Source: Dyadobacter subterraneus
GTDB lineage: Bacteria; Bacteroidota; Bacteroidia; Cytophagales; Spirosomataceae
NCBI RefSeq assembly: GCF_015221875.1
Contig: NZ_JACYGY010000001.1
Coordinates: 3,016,501-3,080,500, forward strand
Length of the DNA: 64,000 nt
Reading direction: 5' to 3'
This document shows positions 62,374 to 64,000 of this stretch, piece after piece (position 1 is the stretch's first letter; each line of letters starts with the position of its first letter). The notes beneath the pieces were generated by a model that saw nothing but the letters and a program-made list of their open reading frames with translations, was not told where the DNA came from and did not search any database. Both the position numbers and the translations under genes were made by a program.

Positions 62374-62814
62374 TTATTTCTTGTATCCAACAAAAATATA
62401 ATTCCGTTTGTTAATTGACGTACTATCATATTGTCCTTCAATATAGGTATAACGCCAGTTTCCTTGAATCGTAAGAGAATCGCCTGCGAATGAAATAGTA
62501 CTGCTGAGAACTCTTGATGCATTAATATTAACTGGAATATTCCAGCCTTTTTGCTGGCTTACCGGTACCGTTAAATCAACCGTGTCAAATCCATGCAGGA
62601 TATAATTGTCACCAATTTTTTCGACGGTAACGTTCAATGTGTCCTTTGAAGTTTTGTAGTGATTTATGTTAGGTACACCAATCAGGTCACTCATGGAAAT
62701 AATCCCATGATATTTGCCGCTTACATCAGCATCCGGAACGGGTGTTTCATTTTTACTGGTCGTTTTACATCCGAGACATACAAGGATAAGAGGAAGATAT
62801 AAGTATTTTTTCAT
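62374..62814 (-). CDS. Lipoprotein of unknown function
   Basis: 146 residues with lipobox LVCLGCKTTSK (Cys16). The rest is beta-rich (GKYHGIISMSDLIGVPNIN, TLNVTVEKIGDNYILHGFD), resembling a lipocalin-like or calycin barrel as in other small Bacteroidota lipoproteins (inference). No named family recognised. Confidence 0.75.
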   Translation of the reverse strand: MKKYLYLPLILVCLGCKTTSKNETPVPDADVSGKYHGIISMSDLIGVPNINHYKTSKDTLNVTVEKIGDNYILHGFDTVDLTVPVSQQKGWNIPVNINASRVLSSTISFAGDSLTIQGNWRYTYIEGQYDSTSINKRNYIFVGYKK

Positions 62815-63116
62815 GGCTAAAAATTGATTTGTTGTATAAGTCTCAAATCATATTTAAGCAAATTACGGTTACATATAATTAAAAACAAGCGTAAAATCAG
62901 ATATATTTTTGTTTTGTTTTGATTTTATGGCCACAGGATTTTTTTTGGCCAAACCGTGTTTGTGAGCCTGAATATTAAATGTTTGGAAAAATACTTGTCT
63001 CATCAATTTTCAAAAAATGATGAAAATGCAGGTTATACGTTTTTTGTAAATGTTAATCAAATATCTTTGAACTGAATAGACAACAAAATGTTGATTATTG
63101 ATACAATACCTTTTAC
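62815..63116. other. 302-bp intergenic region with divergent promoters
   Basis: No coding frame. A -7-like TATCTTTG lies at 63062-63069, 48 bp before the plus-strand gene at 63117; no -33 element at the standard distance is obvious. The other gene's promoter must lie at the left. Confidence 0.4.
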
Positions 63117-63722
63117 ATGAAATTTAAAACTATATGCATTTTTCTGGTTTTGGCGGGGGGCATTATTTCCTGTAATGAAAAGTCAGAAAAACCTGAATCG
63201 GTTAATTACAGAAATATATCCCTGACAATGTATTCCTATCTGGAAAATGATTCTATACCTGATAAATGGGATTTTTATATAGAATCTTTCTGGGCAATCG
63301 ATTCTCTTGGAAAATGTGAAATGGTAAGGAGAGATGGTTTTAAAAAAGAACAGAAATATTTCGAAACCAGTCTGCCCGATTCAACAATTTCACTTATTAA
63401 TACGCTCGATTTTTCGAAACTGGATACCGTAAAAATACTTCCTCCCCAGAAAGGTCGCTATGATGGATTTCTGTACTGTCTGTCCGTTCGGGAAAAAGAT
63501 AATAAGGGTGTATCTTATATCAAATTTATTCCGTCGGCTTTGAATGGTAAGTTTCTGGATTTGTTTAACAATCTGTCAAGATTAATGGCAGATGCAAAGA
63601 CACCAGGCATGTTTCCGGCTTACTATTATCCCAATTCAAATTATATCCGGAAAAATTTATCCGATTCAACAAAATATCCTTTTCCAGTTAGATTAAAAGC
63701 CGAAAAAAATGTCGCTTTCTAA
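63117..63722 (+). CDS. Lipoprotein of unknown function
   Basis: 201 residues with lipoprotein signal MKFKTICIFLVLAGGIISCN (Cys19). The sequence after it is ESEKPESVNYRNISLTMYSY and has a run of mixed strands, with no recognisable enzyme motif or family. It ends 60 bp before a long perfect hairpin. Confidence 0.75.
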   Translation: MKFKTICIFLVLAGGIISCNEKSEKPESVNYRNISLTMYSYLENDSIPDKWDFYIESFWAIDSLGKCEMVRRDGFKKEQKYFETSLPDSTISLINTLDFSKLDTVKILPPQKGRYDGFLYCLSVREKDNKGVSYIKFIPSALNGKFLDLFNNLSRLMADAKTPGMFPAYYYPNSNYIRKNLSDSTKYPFPVRLKAEKNVAF

Positions 63723-63782
63723 ACAGGATTTGTCAATTGAGTAAAATAACTGAATACAAGTAGCTGATATCGGGAATGCCAT

Positions 63783-63838
63783 AAATCAGAAAGCCCGGTA
63801 TAAAATGAAGTCTCATTTTATACCGGGCTTTCTGATTT
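63783..63838. terminator. Long perfect terminator hairpin
   Basis: 26-bp perfect stem (starting AAATCAGAAAGCCCGG) with a 4-nt loop AGTC. The T-run after it is interrupted (TCTGATTTTA), so it works as a bidirectional terminator between the lipoprotein gene and the gene on the right edge. Confidence 0.85.
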
Positions 63839-63885
63839 TACCAATTCAAAACCGAAAATTTCCGGAAGTTGAGTTTACTGAGGTA

Positions 63886-64000
63886 TTAATTACCCGCCAA
63901 TAACTTATACGTCTTTCCTTTTTCCGTCTGGAATTTATTGATATAACCAGAGTCTGTTTTTTGTGAAGTTGAAACGGCTCCCGTCACTTTGATCGGTGCA
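63886..64000 (-). CDS. C-terminal end of a gene that enters from the right edge
   Basis: Open minus-strand frame from the edge to TAA at 63886. The visible 37 residues read APIKVTGAVSTSQKTDSGYI and then FQTEKGKTYKLLAGN. This is a beta-rich C-terminus and too short to name. It probably belongs to a secreted or sugar-acting protein (inference). Confidence 0.5.
   Translation of the reverse strand, partial: APIKVTGAVSTSQKTDSGYINKFQTEKGKTYKLLAGN

Overview
This 64 kb window looks like chromosome of a Bacteroidota bacterium of the Cytophagales type, probably Dyadobacter or a close relative (inference from gene content; no marker gene for species is present). Supporting signs are a SusC/SusD pair, a type 9 secretion sorting domain, Bacteroidota-style -7 boxes (TAnnTTTG), weak ribosome binding sites and a subtype iii type VI secretion system (T6SSiii), which has TssN/TssO and lacks TssJ/L/M.

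Layout. 1-6.4 kb: a plus-strand xylan side-chain cluster (end of a CE1-like esterase, GH10 xylanase, a fused SGNH esterase/polysaccharide deacetylase, GH67 alpha-glucuronidase). 6.6-10.8 kb: a minus-strand operon with an OmpR-type two-component system, two related exported proteins built from a duplicated 'FPPH' domain and, between them, two decayed genes (a DUF486 gene with an in-frame amber stop and an MFS transporter reduced to its two ends). 10.8-15.2 kb: an AraC fragment, then an HxlR-controlled redox/electrophile-type operon (nitroreductase, ABM monooxygenase, NmrA-like fragment, two tandem SDRs) divergent from hxlR, with two identical-arm palindromes in the promoter region, followed by a GNAT acetyltransferase. 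15.3-16.7 kb: a ceramidase-like protein.

16.8-30.4 kb: an L-fucose locus: AraC regulator, divergent mutarotase, FucP-like permease, zinc alcohol dehydrogenase, aldo/keto reductase and GH29 alpha-L-fucosidase, followed by SusC, SusD and a DUF3823 lipoprotein. A convergent GH71/99-like secreted enzyme with a T9SS tail lies at 30.6-33.4 kb. A tRNA-Lys with its terminator and a degenerate tRNA copy follow, then about 900 bp with only fragmentary open frames.

34.7-58.9 kb: a T6SSiii locus, almost all on the minus strand: LuxR-type regulators, tssK, tssO, clpV/tssH, a cargo-like cassette (OmpA-like protein without signal peptide, two metzincin-like zinc proteases of which one is broken by two homopolymer frameshifts, a caspase/CHAT-like His-Cys protein), envelope proteins, PAAR, tssB, tssC, three different Hcp/TssD proteins, VgrG, a Tae4 amidase effector and tssE-F-G, with tssN on the opposite strand. 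The sheath (TssB/C), tube (Hcp), tip (VgrG/PAAR), baseplate (TssE/F/G/K), recycling ATPase (ClpV) and trans-envelope proteins (TssN/O and envelope candidates) make one contractile machine; Tae4 and perhaps the protease cassette are its cargo.

59.7-64 kb: an AraC regulator with a siderophore-interacting-type flavin reductase, a small conserved protein, a secreted protein of four GTHS repeats, two lipoproteins of unknown function, and the 3' end of a gene entering from the right edge. No IS element, prophage or CRISPR array was seen.
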